DNA of 38,308 nucleotides from Paracoccus sp. PAMC 22219 (GTDB lineage: Bacteria; Pseudomonadota; Alphaproteobacteria; Rhodobacterales; Rhodobacteraceae): NCBI RefSeq assembly GCF_000787695.1, contig NZ_BBPH01000018.1, positions 1 through 38,308 on the forward strand, in the 5' to 3' direction. Both the position numbers and the translations under genes were made by a program. The notes beneath the pieces were generated by a model. The model searched no databases. It was not told where the DNA came from and saw only the letters and a list, made by a program, of their open reading frames with translations. This document shows positions 9,257 through 17,712 of the stretch, one piece after another. Each line of letters starts with the position of its first letter. Positions within the stretch are counted from its first letter, which is position 1.

Positions 9257-9594
9257 ATGACCACCTGCGATCTTGCCGCCCGCGACTGCGAACCCTGCAA
9301 GGGGGGCGTGGCCCCCCACGACCGCGCGACCGCCACAGCCATGCTGGCGCGGCTGACCGACTGGACCCTGTCGGACGATGCCACCGCCATCACCCGGCGC
9401 TTCACCTTCAAGGGCTTTGCCAAGGCGGTCGAGATGGCGAACCTGGCCGCCTGGCTGGGCAACAAGCAGGGGCACCATCCGACATCGCCTTTGGTTGGGG
9501 CTATTGCGCGGTGACTTTTACCACCCACGAGGCCGGGGGGCTGACCGACAACGACTTCATCTGCGCCGCGCGGCTGGACGCGCTGGTGGCCTGA
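9257..9594 (+). pseudogene. phhB: Pterin-4a-carbinolamine dehydratase, frameshifted
   Basis: Recycles the 4a-hydroxytetrahydropterin made by phenylalanine hydroxylase. Frame 1 from ATG 9257 reads MTTCDLAARDCEPCKGGVAP through FKGFAKAVEMANLAAWLGNK to QGHHP and then goes out of frame, stopping at 9514. One base added near 9479-9481 restores the family ending: QGHHPDIAFGWGYCAVTFTTHEAGGLT read across two frames, stopping at 9592-9594. The repaired protein is 112 aa, normal for PCD, and keeps the active-site HH pair. The downstream frame is still fully coding-like, so an assembly error is more likely than decay. Operon with phhA. Confidence 0.85.
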
Positions 9595-9728
9595 TCGGTA
9601 CGCGTCAGGGTTGTCCGGCGGCCCGTCACGGTCTATCCCCGAACAAGGGAATCCAGCATACGGGCCGTGCCGCATGACAAACCGTCGCCTTGTCCAGGAT
9701 GTCCGCCGCCAGACCGGGGGGCGCGTTC

Positions 9729-10514
9729 ATGTCGCGCCATGAGACCAGCTGGCTGTCCCGCCGCAGGCGCGGCCACGCCGCCCGGCAATGGTCGCGGATG
9801 CTGAAATCCGTCACGCGCCGCGACGGCCCCGTCGATTCCGATCTGCGCGAGGAAGCCCGCGACCTGCACCGGGTGCTGTCCCGCCTGCTGCACACCGCCG
9901 ATGCGCGCAGTGCCGGCAGCCGCGATTCCCTGTCGCGGATCGACCTGCCGGCGGGCACCGACTGGCGCTGGCGGCCCCAGATCCTGCAGGCGCGCAACGC
10001 CGCCCCCGCGCTGATCGCCCCCGACGACGGCAAGTGGCTGTCCCCCGAGGTGGCGCTGTTCCACGATTGCGCCGAGCGCGCGTTGATCCTGCGACAGGTG
10101 CGCAACCGCCGCGCCACCGACCTGTCCGATTACGGGCTGGCACTGGAGGTGATGGGCTTTTCCGGCAGCTTCCTGTCGTTTTCCCTGTCGCTGCCGCCCG
10201 AGGCGCTGCGCGATCTGGGCGGGCATCACATCATCCGGCTGGACGCCACGCTGCAGGCGGAGCGCCCCATCGCGGTCTATGCCCGGCTGAACGTCCAGCA
10301 GGGCCCGAACACCGAAACCATGCTGCGCAAGATGGGCGAACCGATCGAGGGCCGCCACTGCGACCGCATCGTGGAGTTCGACCTGGGCTATGCCAAGCTG
10401 TCCGCCCGGTCGGTCGAGAAGGCGTGGCTGGACCTGATCTTCGAGGCGCCCTTCATGAACGCGGTCGGCCTGCGCGACGTGATCCTGTCGCGCCATCCCC
10501 GCGCCCAGATCTGA
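9729..10514 (+). CDS. DUF6478 family protein
   Basis: 261 aa, no signal peptide or membrane segment. I recognise it as the Rhodobacterales family DUF6478, which has no known function. Visible features: a basic N-terminus (SRRRRGHAARQWSRMLKSVTRRDG), a middle section rich in aromatic and acidic residues (TDWRWRPQILQARNAAPALI, LFHDCAERALILRQ), and a beta-rich second half (YGLALEVMGFSGSFLSFSLS, IVEFDLGYAKLS). The start at 9729 follows a run of six Gs; the frame extends upstream to an ATG at 9699. It is 10 nt from the next gene, so they are probably co-expressed. Confidence 0.72.
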   Translation: MSRHETSWLSRRRRGHAARQWSRMLKSVTRRDGPVDSDLREEARDLHRVLSRLLHTADARSAGSRDSLSRIDLPAGTDWRWRPQILQARNAAPALIAPDDGKWLSPEVALFHDCAERALILRQVRNRRATDLSDYGLALEVMGFSGSFLSFSLSLPPEALRDLGGHHIIRLDATLQAERPIAVYARLNVQQGPNTETMLRKMGEPIEGRHCDRIVEFDLGYAKLSARSVEKAWLDLIFEAPFMNAVGLRDVILSRHPRAQI

Positions 10515-10524
10515 GGATATCGCC

Positions 10525-10914
10525 ATGCCGCATTTCGACAATCACGGGCTGAAGGGCGGCGTCTGGCAGGGGCACCTGTCAGGCGTCACCGCCCCGCCGC
10601 CCCGCGTGGTGCTGATCCAGCACGCCGAGATCCTGACCGATGCGCGACTGACCGCGGACGCGGCCGGCGGCTGGCGGGTCGAGGTCGACATCCCCGCGCA
10701 GGCCCTGTCGGACGGCATGCAGACGCTGCTGCTGAAGACCGCCGCCACAGGCCAGGACAGCGGCCCCGACGGGCATGTGCTGGCGCGGCTGTCGCTGCTG
10801 GCAGGCGATCCGCTGGACGAGGATCTGGCCGCCGAGATCGCGGCCCTGCGCGCCGAGCTGGAGCTGGTCAAGCGCGAACTGCGCCGGTTCGCCGCCGACC
10901 TGAAGGGGCGCTAG
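10525..10914 (+). CDS. Conserved hypothetical protein downstream of DUF6478
   Basis: 129 aa, soluble. The first 90 residues look like a small beta-rich domain (GVWQGHLSGVTAPPPRVVLI, GGWRVEVDIPAQAL). The last 35 form a charged amphipathic helix with coiled-coil character (EDLAAEIAALRAELELVKRE). Function unknown. It lies 10 nt after the DUF6478 gene and the two probably form an operon. Confidence 0.7.
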   Translation: MPHFDNHGLKGGVWQGHLSGVTAPPPRVVLIQHAEILTDARLTADAAGGWRVEVDIPAQALSDGMQTLLLKTAATGQDSGPDGHVLARLSLLAGDPLDEDLAAEIAALRAELELVKRELRRFAADLKGR

Positions 10915-11016
10915 GCACCGTCACCCGGACGTCATGGTTCCTTGCGAAAAGCGGGGGGCGTGGCTATATCGCGGCTTCGCGACCCGCCCCCCGTGTTCCT
11001 TGACGTAAGGTTGACC

Positions 11017-12117
11017 ATGACCCTGCCGCCGACGCCGCATTACCTGATCGACATGGCCCGTCTGCGCGCCAACATGGAGAAGGTCGCCTGGCTGCGCGAG
11101 GCGTCGGGCGCCAAGGCGCTGCTGGCGCTGAAGTGCTTTGCCACCTGGTCGGTCTTCGACCTGATGCGCGATTACATGGACGGCACGACGTCGTCGTCGC
11201 TCTACGAGCTGCGGTTGGGTCACGAGGAATTCGGCAAGGAGACCCACGCCTATTCCGTGGCCTGGGCCGACCACGAGATCGACGAGGCGGTGGGTTACGC
11301 CGACAAGATCATCTTCAACAGCCTGTCGCAGCTGGATCGCTTTGGCGACAAGGCCGCGGGCATCGCCACCGGCCTGCGCCTGAACCCGCGGTTTTCGACC
11401 AGCGGGTTCGACCTGGCCGACCCGGCGCGCCCCTTCTCCCGCCTGGGCGAGGGAGAGGTGTCGCGGCTGGAAAGCGCGCTGGACCGCATCAGCGGCGTGA
11501 TGATCCATTACAACTGCGAGAACGGCGATTTCGACCTGTTCGACCGCCAGCTGACGCGCATCGAGGAAGAGTTCGGCGCGATCCTGCACCGCCTGGACTG
11601 GGTGTCCCTGGGCGGCGGCATCCATTTCACCGGCGAGGGCTATCCGCTGGACCGGCTGGCCGCACGCCTGCGCGCGTTCCAGGACCGGTTCGGCGTGCAG
11701 GCCTATCTGGAGCCCGGAGAGGCCAGCATCACCAACACCGCCACGCTGGAGGTCAGCGTGCTGGACATCATCGACACCGGCAAGCCCGTGGCGATCGTGG
11801 ACAGCAGCACCGAGGCGCACATGCTGGACCTGCTGATCTATCGTCAGGACGCCCGCCTGCCGCAGGAGGGCGATCACCGCTATCAGATCGCGGGCAAGAC
11901 CTGCCTGGCCGGCGACATCTTCGGAGAGGCGGGGTTCGACCGCCCCCTGCAGATCGGTGACCGGGTCAGCATCGCGGATGCCGCGGGCTATACGATGGTC
12001 AAGAAGAACTGGTTCAACGGCGTCGCCATGCCCTCGATCGCGATCCGCGACGAGGATGGAACGATCCGCACCGTCCGCAGCTTCGGCTATGACGAATTCA
12101 AAGGCAGCCTGTCCTAA
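11017..12117 (+). CDS. nspC: Carboxynorspermidine / carboxyspermidine decarboxylase
   Basis: 366 aa, a fold-III PLP enzyme of the alanine racemase/ornithine decarboxylase type. It decarboxylates carboxyspermidine (or carboxynorspermidine) to the polyamine. The PLP lysine is K39 in LALKCFATWS; later family pieces are YNCENGDF, GGGIHFTGEGYP (the glycine loop for PLP phosphate), EPGEA and CLAGDIFGE, where the cysteine comes from the other subunit's site in dimeric members. The start at 11017 (MTLPPTPHYLID) follows GTAAGG. The next gene supplies its substrate, so together they form the alternative spermidine pathway that starts from aspartate semialdehyde and putrescine. Confidence 0.92.
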   Translation: MTLPPTPHYLIDMARLRANMEKVAWLREASGAKALLALKCFATWSVFDLMRDYMDGTTSSSLYELRLGHEEFGKETHAYSVAWADHEIDEAVGYADKIIFNSLSQLDRFGDKAAGIATGLRLNPRFSTSGFDLADPARPFSRLGEGEVSRLESALDRISGVMIHYNCENGDFDLFDRQLTRIEEEFGAILHRLDWVSLGGGIHFTGEGYPLDRLAARLRAFQDRFGVQAYLEPGEASITNTATLEVSVLDIIDTGKPVAIVDSSTEAHMLDLLIYRQDARLPQEGDHRYQIAGKTCLAGDIFGEAGFDRPLQIGDRVSIADAAGYTMVKKNWFNGVAMPSIAIRDEDGTIRTVRSFGYDEFKGSLS

Positions 12118-12152
12118 GGCGACCCATCCTCTGCCACCTGAAGGAGACAGAA

Positions 12153-13379
12153 TTGGCGAAGAAGAACGTGCTTATCATCGGTGCCGGTGGCGTGGCCCAG
12201 GTCACGGCGCACAAGGTCGCGCAATGGGCGGCGGAATTCGGCGATCTGCACATCGCGAACCGCACGCAGTCGCGTGCCGACGACATCATCGCATCCCTGC
12301 GCGACAAGGGCCACGAAATGGCCTGGACCAGCCATGCGCTGGACGCGATGGACGCCGATGCCGTCGAGGCGCTGATCCGGCAGGTCAAGGCGGACATCGT
12401 GATCAACGTGGGCACGGCCTTCATCAACATGACGGTGCTTGAGGGCTGCATCCGCGCAGGCGCCGCCTATATCGACACCGCCATCCATGAGGACCCGTCC
12501 AAGGTTTGCGAGACGCCGCCCTGGTACGGCAATTACGAATGGAAGCGCCGCGAGGACGTGGCCGCGGCGGGCATCACCGCCATTCTGGGCGCGGGCTTTG
12601 ATCCGGGCGTCGTGAACGCCTATGCCCGTCTGGCCGAGGACGAGTATTTCGACAAGATCGACAGCATCGACATCGTGGATATCAACGCCGGATCGCACGG
12701 CCGCTGGTTCGCCACGAACTTCGACCCCGAGATCAACTTCCGCGAATTCACCGGCACGGTCTATTCGTGGCAAAAGGGCGCCTGGCAGGAGAACCGCATG
12801 TTCGAGGTGGGTCGCGAATGGGACCTGCCCGTGGTCGGCAAGCGCACCGCGTACCTGTCCGGCCACGATGAGGTCCACAGCCTGTCGGCACGGTACCCGG
12901 ATGCCGACGTGCGGTTCTGGATGGGTTTTGGCGAACACTACATCAACGTGTTTACCGTCCTGCAGAAGCTGGGGCTGCTGTCCGAACAGCCGGTCAAGCT
13001 GGCCGATGGGACCGATGTCGTGCCGCTGAAACTGGTCAAGGCGGTGCTGCCCGATCCCGCCAGCCTGGCCCCGGATTACGAGGGCAAGACCTGCATCGGC
13101 GATCTGGTCCGCGGCACCCGCGACGGCAAGCCGGCCGAGGTGTTCATCTATAACGTCGCCGACCACAAGGAAGCGTTCGAGGAGGTGGGCAGCCAGGGCA
13201 TCAGCTATACCGCGGGCGTGCCCCCGGTCGCCGCCGCCATCCTGGTCGCGCGCGGCCCGTGGGACGCCGGCAAGATGGCCAATGTCGAGGATCTGCCCGC
13301 GCGGCCGTTCCTGGAACTGCTGGGCGAGATGGGCCTGCCCACCCGCGTCATCGACGCGTCGGGCGACCATCCGGTCTGA
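12153..13379 (+). CDS. Carboxynorspermidine / carboxyspermidine dehydrogenase (saccharopine dehydrogenase family)
   Basis: 408 aa. Reductively condenses aspartate beta-semialdehyde with putrescine or diaminopropane to the carboxy-polyamine, using NADPH. The Rossmann motif is VLIIGAGGVAQVTAHK at residues 6-21; further family blocks are VINVGTAFINMTVLEGCIRAG, GAGFDPGVVNAYA and DINAGSHGRWFATNFDPEIN. The start codon is TTG at 12153, six bases after a strong AAGGAG; there is no nearby ATG that keeps the Rossmann N-terminus. It lies 35 nt after nspC, the standard pairing. Which polyamine is made cannot be read from sequence; spermidine is usual in this group. Confidence 0.92.
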   Translation: MAKKNVLIIGAGGVAQVTAHKVAQWAAEFGDLHIANRTQSRADDIIASLRDKGHEMAWTSHALDAMDADAVEALIRQVKADIVINVGTAFINMTVLEGCIRAGAAYIDTAIHEDPSKVCETPPWYGNYEWKRREDVAAAGITAILGAGFDPGVVNAYARLAEDEYFDKIDSIDIVDINAGSHGRWFATNFDPEINFREFTGTVYSWQKGAWQENRMFEVGREWDLPVVGKRTAYLSGHDEVHSLSARYPDADVRFWMGFGEHYINVFTVLQKLGLLSEQPVKLADGTDVVPLKLVKAVLPDPASLAPDYEGKTCIGDLVRGTRDGKPAEVFIYNVADHKEAFEEVGSQGISYTAGVPPVAAAILVARGPWDAGKMANVEDLPARPFLELLGEMGLPTRVIDASGDHPV

Positions 13380-13502
13380 TCCAGGCCGATCCGGAATAAC
13401 GTGAACGCGGCGGTTCGGAACATCCGGACCGCCGCTTGCGTTTGCGCAGCACATGGGCGCCACCTGCGTTGGGGAACGCGGCGCCGGTATCGGGGGTTCG
13501 AC

Positions 13503-14749
13503 ATGCCAGGTCCTGAAGGACATCTCTTTCCGCGCTTTTCGCAGCGCGCCGACAGCAAGGTTCCGGTACTGGCGAACTGGGCGGTCATCGGCATCTTTCT
13601 GGTCATGGCCTTCGGCGCGATCGCGGCGGGTCGCGATTTCCTGATGCCCGTGACCATGGCGATGCTGCTGTTCTTCGTCTTCACGCCCCTGCGCCGGTTT
13701 GCGGAACGCCGCGGCATTCCCGATGCCGCGACGGCGGCGGGGATCACGCTGTCGATCCTGCTGGCCGTGGGCGTCATCGCCTATGCCGCCAGCGGGCCGC
13801 TCAGCCGGGCGATGACCAACATGCCGATCATCAGCGCGCAGCTGGAGCAGAAATTCGACAGCGTCCGCGACAGCCTGGCCGACCTGCGCGATGCCGCGCA
13901 ACGCATCGACGACGCCCAAAGCGCCGATCCCGGCCCCGAGGAACGCCCCGCGATCCGCATCCAGCAGGAGGGCCAGACGACTCTTGGGACCGTCATGCAG
14001 ATGGCGCCGCTGCTGGTGGGACAGGTGCTGTTCACGCTGATCCTGCTGTTCTTCCTGATCGCGTCGGGCGACCTGCTGTATCTGAAGATCGTGCAGAGTT
14101 TCGACCGCATGCGCGACAAGCGCGGCGCTATCTGGCCCTGCGTCAGATCGAGGATTCGCTTGGCAATTATCTGGGCGCCATCACCATCATCAACGCGGGC
14201 CTTGGCCTGGCTGTCGGGTTGGCGATGTGGGCCTGGGGCATGCCCGGCGCGCTGCTGTTCGGGATCGGGGCGTTCCTGTTGAACTTCATCCCCTATCTGG
14301 GGGCGATCACCGGGGTCGTCATCTCCGGGATCGTCGCGCTGGTGGTGATGCCGGGGCTGTTCTGGCCGGCGATGGTGGCCGCGACCTATCTGGGGCTGAC
14401 CTCGCTGGAGGGGCAGATCATCACGCCCTATTTCGTGTCGCGGCGGTTGCAGATGAACACCGTCGTGGTGTTTTTGGGCGTGGCGCTGTGGGCCTGGCTG
14501 TGGTCGGTGATCGGGATGATCATCGCGGTGCCGGTGCTGGTGGTCATTCGCGTTTTGGCAGAGCACATCCCCGGATGGGAAAAGTTCGGCAACTTCCTGG
14601 CGGGTGACGAACCCCCCGCCCTGACCGACGAGGACGAAGAGGAGGCCCGCGAACTGGTCGAGGCCGGCGCCGCGGCCGAGGACAGTCCCGCTGCCCGCGT
14701 CGTCACCGCCGAACTGCTTGCCGATCACGACGCCCGCGACGCGACATAG
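13503..14749 (+). pseudogene. AI-2E family transporter (UPF0118), frameshifted
   Basis: An integral membrane protein of the AI-2 exporter/TqsA-like family with several membrane segments; the substrate is unknown for most members. Frame one runs from ATG 13503 (MPGPEGHLFPRFSQRADS) through helices at LANWAVIGIFLVMAFGAIAA and VLFTLILLFFLIASGDLLYL to FDRMRDKRG, then breaks. Adding one base near 14121-14128 continues into RYLALRQIEDSLGNYLGAI, MPGALLFGIGAFLLNFIPYL and IITPYFVSRRLQMN, all conserved in the family, ending at 14749. The repaired length is 415 aa. The last 45 residues are acidic. Probably an assembly error. Confidence 0.85.
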
Positions 14750-14750
14750 A

Positions 14751-14780
14751 AAAACGGGCCGGCGATTGCCGGCCCGTTTT
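14751..14780. terminator. Bidirectional Rho-independent terminator
   Basis: A perfect 13-bp stem (14751-14763 with 14768-14780) around the loop GATT, flanked by AAAA on one side and TTTT on the other. It sits between the convergent AI-2E permease gene and the small secreted protein gene and should end both transcripts. Confidence 0.88.
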
Positions 14781-14802
14781 CCATCGTCGTCAGCCGCGTG
14801 GT

Positions 14803-15204
14803 TCAGCCTGCGGGCAGGGTCGGCGCGATCTCGTTGACGGCGGCTTCGATCTGCTGGCAGGTCGCCTCGACCGTGCTGCCGCGCTCTTCGACGGCTTGGG
14901 CCAGCGACACCTCGGTTCCACCGACCGACACGGTCCCTTCGGCGCCCTTCTGTTCGGCGGCGCTGCCGACGGCGTCGTCACCCTCGGGCAGCAGCGCGAC
15001 CAGCTGGCCCTGCGCCTCGACGGCCTCGGCGCCGGTAAAGCCCTGTTCCTGGCAGTACTGCAGGATGCCCAGCTGATTGCGCGCGGCCTCGTAGGTGACG
15101 CCGGGATCGGCGGGGGCGGCCTCTGCCGGGGCAGCGGCGTCCTGTGCGACGACAGCGGCGGGCAGCAGGCCCAGGCTCACGGCGAGTGCAATCTTGCGGA
15201 TCAT
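14803..15204 (-). CDS. Small exported protein (annotated elsewhere as pore-forming ESAT-6 family)
   Basis: 133 aa with a clear signal peptide (MIRKIALAVSLGLLPAAVVA, cleavage before QDAAAP). The mature part has an Ala/Pro-rich linker and then a compact domain: YEAARNQLGILQYCQEQGF, ALLPEGDDAVGSAAEQKGAE and EATCQQIEAAVNE. Two cysteines, one per half, could form a disulfide. Homologues in Rhodobacteraceae and Rhizobiales carry the database name pore-forming ESAT-6 family protein; I see nothing in the sequence to prove pore formation, and no type VII secretion genes are near. The start at 15204 follows AAAGGAAA. Confidence 0.75.
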   Translation of the reverse strand: MIRKIALAVSLGLLPAAVVAQDAAAPAEAAPADPGVTYEAARNQLGILQYCQEQGFTGAEAVEAQGQLVALLPEGDDAVGSAAEQKGAEGTVSVGGTEVSLAQAVEERGSTVEATCQQIEAAVNEIAPTLPAG

Positions 15205-15519
15205 ATCGTTTCCTTTTCTACATGCCCGGCAGAGTTCCGGGCGACGTCGGCGGGACGCTAGACCGCCATTTCCGAAATGACCCGACCCAGTGGCGATCCG
15301 GCGTAAAACCGGCGGGACCATGCCGGAACTGCCCGTTGTGGCCGGTGGAATTGGGCGGGTTCCAGCACAGGACGAAATTCCGCGATCACATCCGCACACG
15401 AAACCAACAGCGGCCGTCCGTGCCCGGCATAACGCCGACGTGATTGAACCGCTCCCCACGCTGCCCGTTGGGGTCCAGAGAGCGGCAGACGCCGCACAGT
15501 CAATGAACAGGAGATCACG
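15205..15519. other. Intergenic region between two divergent exported-protein genes
   Basis: 315 nt without a convincing gene. It must contain promoters for both neighbours; the ribosome site AGGAG at about 15510 serves the rightward gene. Short open frames here lack ribosome sites and codon preference. I found no strong hairpin, repeat or clear promoter pair. Confidence 0.5.
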
Positions 15520-16122
15520 ATGACCAATCCGATCGCAGCCCTGAAACTGGGTGGCAAGGCCGCCGTTCTGGCCACGCTGATGGCCACCGCATCCTTTGCG
15601 CAGACCGCGACACCTGCCGACGGGATGACCACCATGGAAGAGGTTCAGTTCCCGACCCTCGACGGTTACGCGACCGACCAGGAGGTCATCGACAGCCTGT
15701 CCGCCCAAGGATACGAGAACGTCGCCGTCGTGCGCGGCGACGACACGCTGGTCGTCAGCGGTGAGCGCGGCGGCCTGCCTACCGAGCTGATCTTCAGTGC
15801 GACGGACGGCACGCTGGTTCTGGCCGACGGGATCGAGCCGGTGACCGACGACACGACCGCCGCCCCCGCAGATGCGCCCGTCGCCACCGACGCGTCGCCG
15901 TCCACGGATGGTGGAGAGCCTGCGTCGGAAACCCCGGCCGCCAGCAACTTCAGCGGTCAGGACCAGATGCCGCTGGACACACCGACCGCCTCGATCGAGG
16001 GTGACGAAACCGATCCGGTCGCGGAAACCATCCCTGCCGATGCCGCTGCCCCCACGCCGGAGGACGGCGATGCCGGTCAGGCAGCCGATGGCGGCGCCGA
16101 GACGGACGACAACGACAGCTGA
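15520..16122 (+). CDS. Exported acidic protein of unknown function
   Basis: 200 aa. Signal peptide with cleavage near SFA-QTA (about residue 28). A small ordered region follows (about 40-110: EEVQFPTLDGYATDQEVIDS, GYENVAVVRGDDTLVVSGER), with an alternating helix-strand pattern loosely like a PepSY-type fold, though I cannot assign it. Residues 115-200 are a low-complexity Asp/Glu/Ala/Thr/Pro tail with almost no hydrophobic residues, likely disordered and strongly negative. No enzyme motif. ATG 15520 has AGGAG upstream. It ends at a strong terminator and is probably monocistronic. Confidence 0.75.
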   Translation: MTNPIAALKLGGKAAVLATLMATASFAQTATPADGMTTMEEVQFPTLDGYATDQEVIDSLSAQGYENVAVVRGDDTLVVSGERGGLPTELIFSATDGTLVLADGIEPVTDDTTAAPADAPVATDASPSTDGGEPASETPAASNFSGQDQMPLDTPTASIEGDETDPVAETIPADAAAPTPEDGDAGQAADGGAETDDNDS

Positions 16123-16147
16123 TCCGACCCTGTCGGACATCGGAAAC

Positions 16148-16173
16148 GGCCGGGCCCAGTGCCCGGCCTTTTT
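16148..16173 (+). terminator. Rho-independent terminator of the acidic exported protein
   Basis: A perfect 8-bp GC stem (16148-16155 with 16161-16168) with loop CCAGT is followed by TTTTT at 16169-16173. It lies 26 nt after the stop codon and 8 nt before the end of the convergent marR gene. Confidence 0.82.
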
Positions 16174-16180
16174 CGTGGCA

Positions 16181-16612
16181 TCAGGTGTCGTCGGGGTCGC
16201 GGGTCAGGCGGTCCAGTGCGGCGGACAGGGCGGCGGCGTCGGGACCCAGTTCGGCCAGCAAGCGGTCCTGAAACCCCTGCGCCACCTTCCCAAGGCGCTC
16301 CATCAACTGGCGTCCCTGCGGCGTCAGTTCCAGCGCGATCAGGCGGCGGTCGCCCGCATGGTCCGACTTGGCGACCAGACCCGCCTGTTCCAGCCGAGTC
16401 GCCGCGCGGCTGACCACCGACTTGTCCAGGCTGACGCGGGTGTGGATGTCGCGGACGCTGACCGCGCCGGAATGGTTCAGATGCGCCAGCACGCGCCATT
16501 CGGGAATCGTCAGCCCGGCCTCGGCCGCATAGAGGCGGGCAAAGCGGCGGCTGACCTGCTGCGCCGCGACGGCCAGGCGATAGGGCAGGAATTCGTCCAG
16601 GTGAAAGGCCAT
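16181..16612 (-). CDS. MarR family transcriptional regulator
   Basis: 143 aa, all-helical with a central winged helix. Visible blocks: FLPYRLAVAAQQVSRRFARL, LTIPEWRVLAHLNHSGAVSV, the recognition helix region SLDKSVVSRAATRLEQAGLV and the wing DHAGDRRLIALELTPQGRQL. The family senses small phenolic, oxidant or other effectors. The start at 16612 follows GGAGGGACC. It lies 55 nt downstream of the yeiH-like gene and is the last gene of the leftward sulfonate run. Whether it controls that run or is merely adjacent cannot be told; the GntR gene at the other end is the better candidate. Confidence 0.85.
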   Translation of the reverse strand: MAFHLDEFLPYRLAVAAQQVSRRFARLYAAEAGLTIPEWRVLAHLNHSGAVSVRDIHTRVSLDKSVVSRAATRLEQAGLVAKSDHAGDRRLIALELTPQGRQLMERLGKVAQGFQDRLLAELGPDAAALSAALDRLTRDPDDT

Positions 16613-16667
16613 GGTCCCTCCGGTCAGGGTCAGATGGCCTGAAAGGCGGGGCGGGGGCAACCGCCCG

Positions 16668-17673
16668 TCACACCAGCCCCAGCAGCAGCGGCACCGCGAT
16701 CAGGGCGGCCAGGGCTGCGGTCTGGACCAGCAGCATGGCGATGGCCGCCGCGCCCACCTGCGCCATGCGCGCCAGCGCGGTCTTCATGCCGACGGCGGCC
16801 ACGGCCGCGACGAGCAGCGCGCGCGATAGCGTCGATGCGGCATCTGTGACGGGCAGCGGCACCAGATGCGCCGAATTCGCCGCCGCCAGCAGCAGGAACA
16901 CCAGCACGAAACCCGGCAGCAGCGGGGGTCGCGCGGCCCCCGCAGGCGCGGCCCGGCGCAGGACCAGCGCCGCGATCAGCACAACCGGTGCCAGCAGGGT
17001 CACGCGGATCAGCTTGACCACGGTGGCGATGTCGCCGGTATCTTCGGACACGGAATAGCCCGCGCCCACGACCTGGGCCACGTCGTGGATCGTGGCGCCC
17101 AGGAACAGGCCGGTCTGATGGCCGTCCAGCCCCAAGCCCGCCGCCAGCATCGGATAGACGATCATGGCGACGGTCGACATCACCGTGACGGTGATCACGG
17201 TAAAGGACAGATCGCGTTCCGCGCTGTCGCGCGCCGGCAGGACCGAGGCGATGGCCATCGCCGCCGACGCCCCGCAGATCGCCACCGACCCGCCGGTCAG
17301 CAGGCCGAAGGCGCGGTCCTGACCCAGCCTGCGCGCCAGCGCGACCGACCCCAGGATCACCGCCGCGACCGACCCCGCGACCAGCGCCACGAAGGGCCAG
17401 CCGATCGCGGCCACCATGTCCAGCGACACCCGCAGGCCCAGCAGCGCCACCCCCGCCGCAGCAGGGCGCGGGCGGCAAAGTCGATGCCGGGACCGGCGCG
17501 ATCGTCCTCGGCCAGGAAATGCAGCGGCATGCCCAGCAGGATCGCCATCAGCATCACCGGCACCCCGTAATGGCCGGACAGGAACTGTGCCGCCATGGCG
17601 ACGGTGACGGCCAGCATCAGGCCGGGCGCAGGGCGCGCGCGCGGGCGGCAAGGGGGGTGTCGCTGCGGGTCAT
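16668..17673 (-). pseudogene. YeiH-type putative sulfate exporter (UPF0324), two frameshifts
   Basis: Polytopic membrane protein of the family named putative sulfate exporter (PF03601). Three reading-frame segments join: MTRSDTPLAARARALRP, then GLMLAVTVAMAAQFLSGHYG through GMPLHFLAEDD to FAARALL, then AGVALLGLRVSLDMVAAIGW to the end. The breaks are near 17625-17632 and 17455-17462, each in a G/C run and each cured by one base, giving 335 aa with family motifs LLTGGSVAICGASAAMAIAS and GATIHDVAQVVGAGYSVSE. It lies 39 nt after dctP. In a sulfonate cluster it would plausibly export sulfite or sulfate released by the monooxygenase; that role is inferred. Confidence 0.85.
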
Positions 17674-17712
17674 GGGGGTCCAGGGGGGCCGGGTCGCGGC
17701 CCCCGGCAGGGG

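Noticed and set aside
14050..14250. Two separate membrane proteins instead of one AI-2E permease
   Set aside because: The two halves match successive parts of one family and one added base joins them at the normal length.
14803..15204. Type VII-secreted ESAT-6 toxin
   Set aside because: The protein has an ordinary Sec signal peptide, lacks a WxG motif and has no secretion or immunity genes nearby; the name is only a database label.
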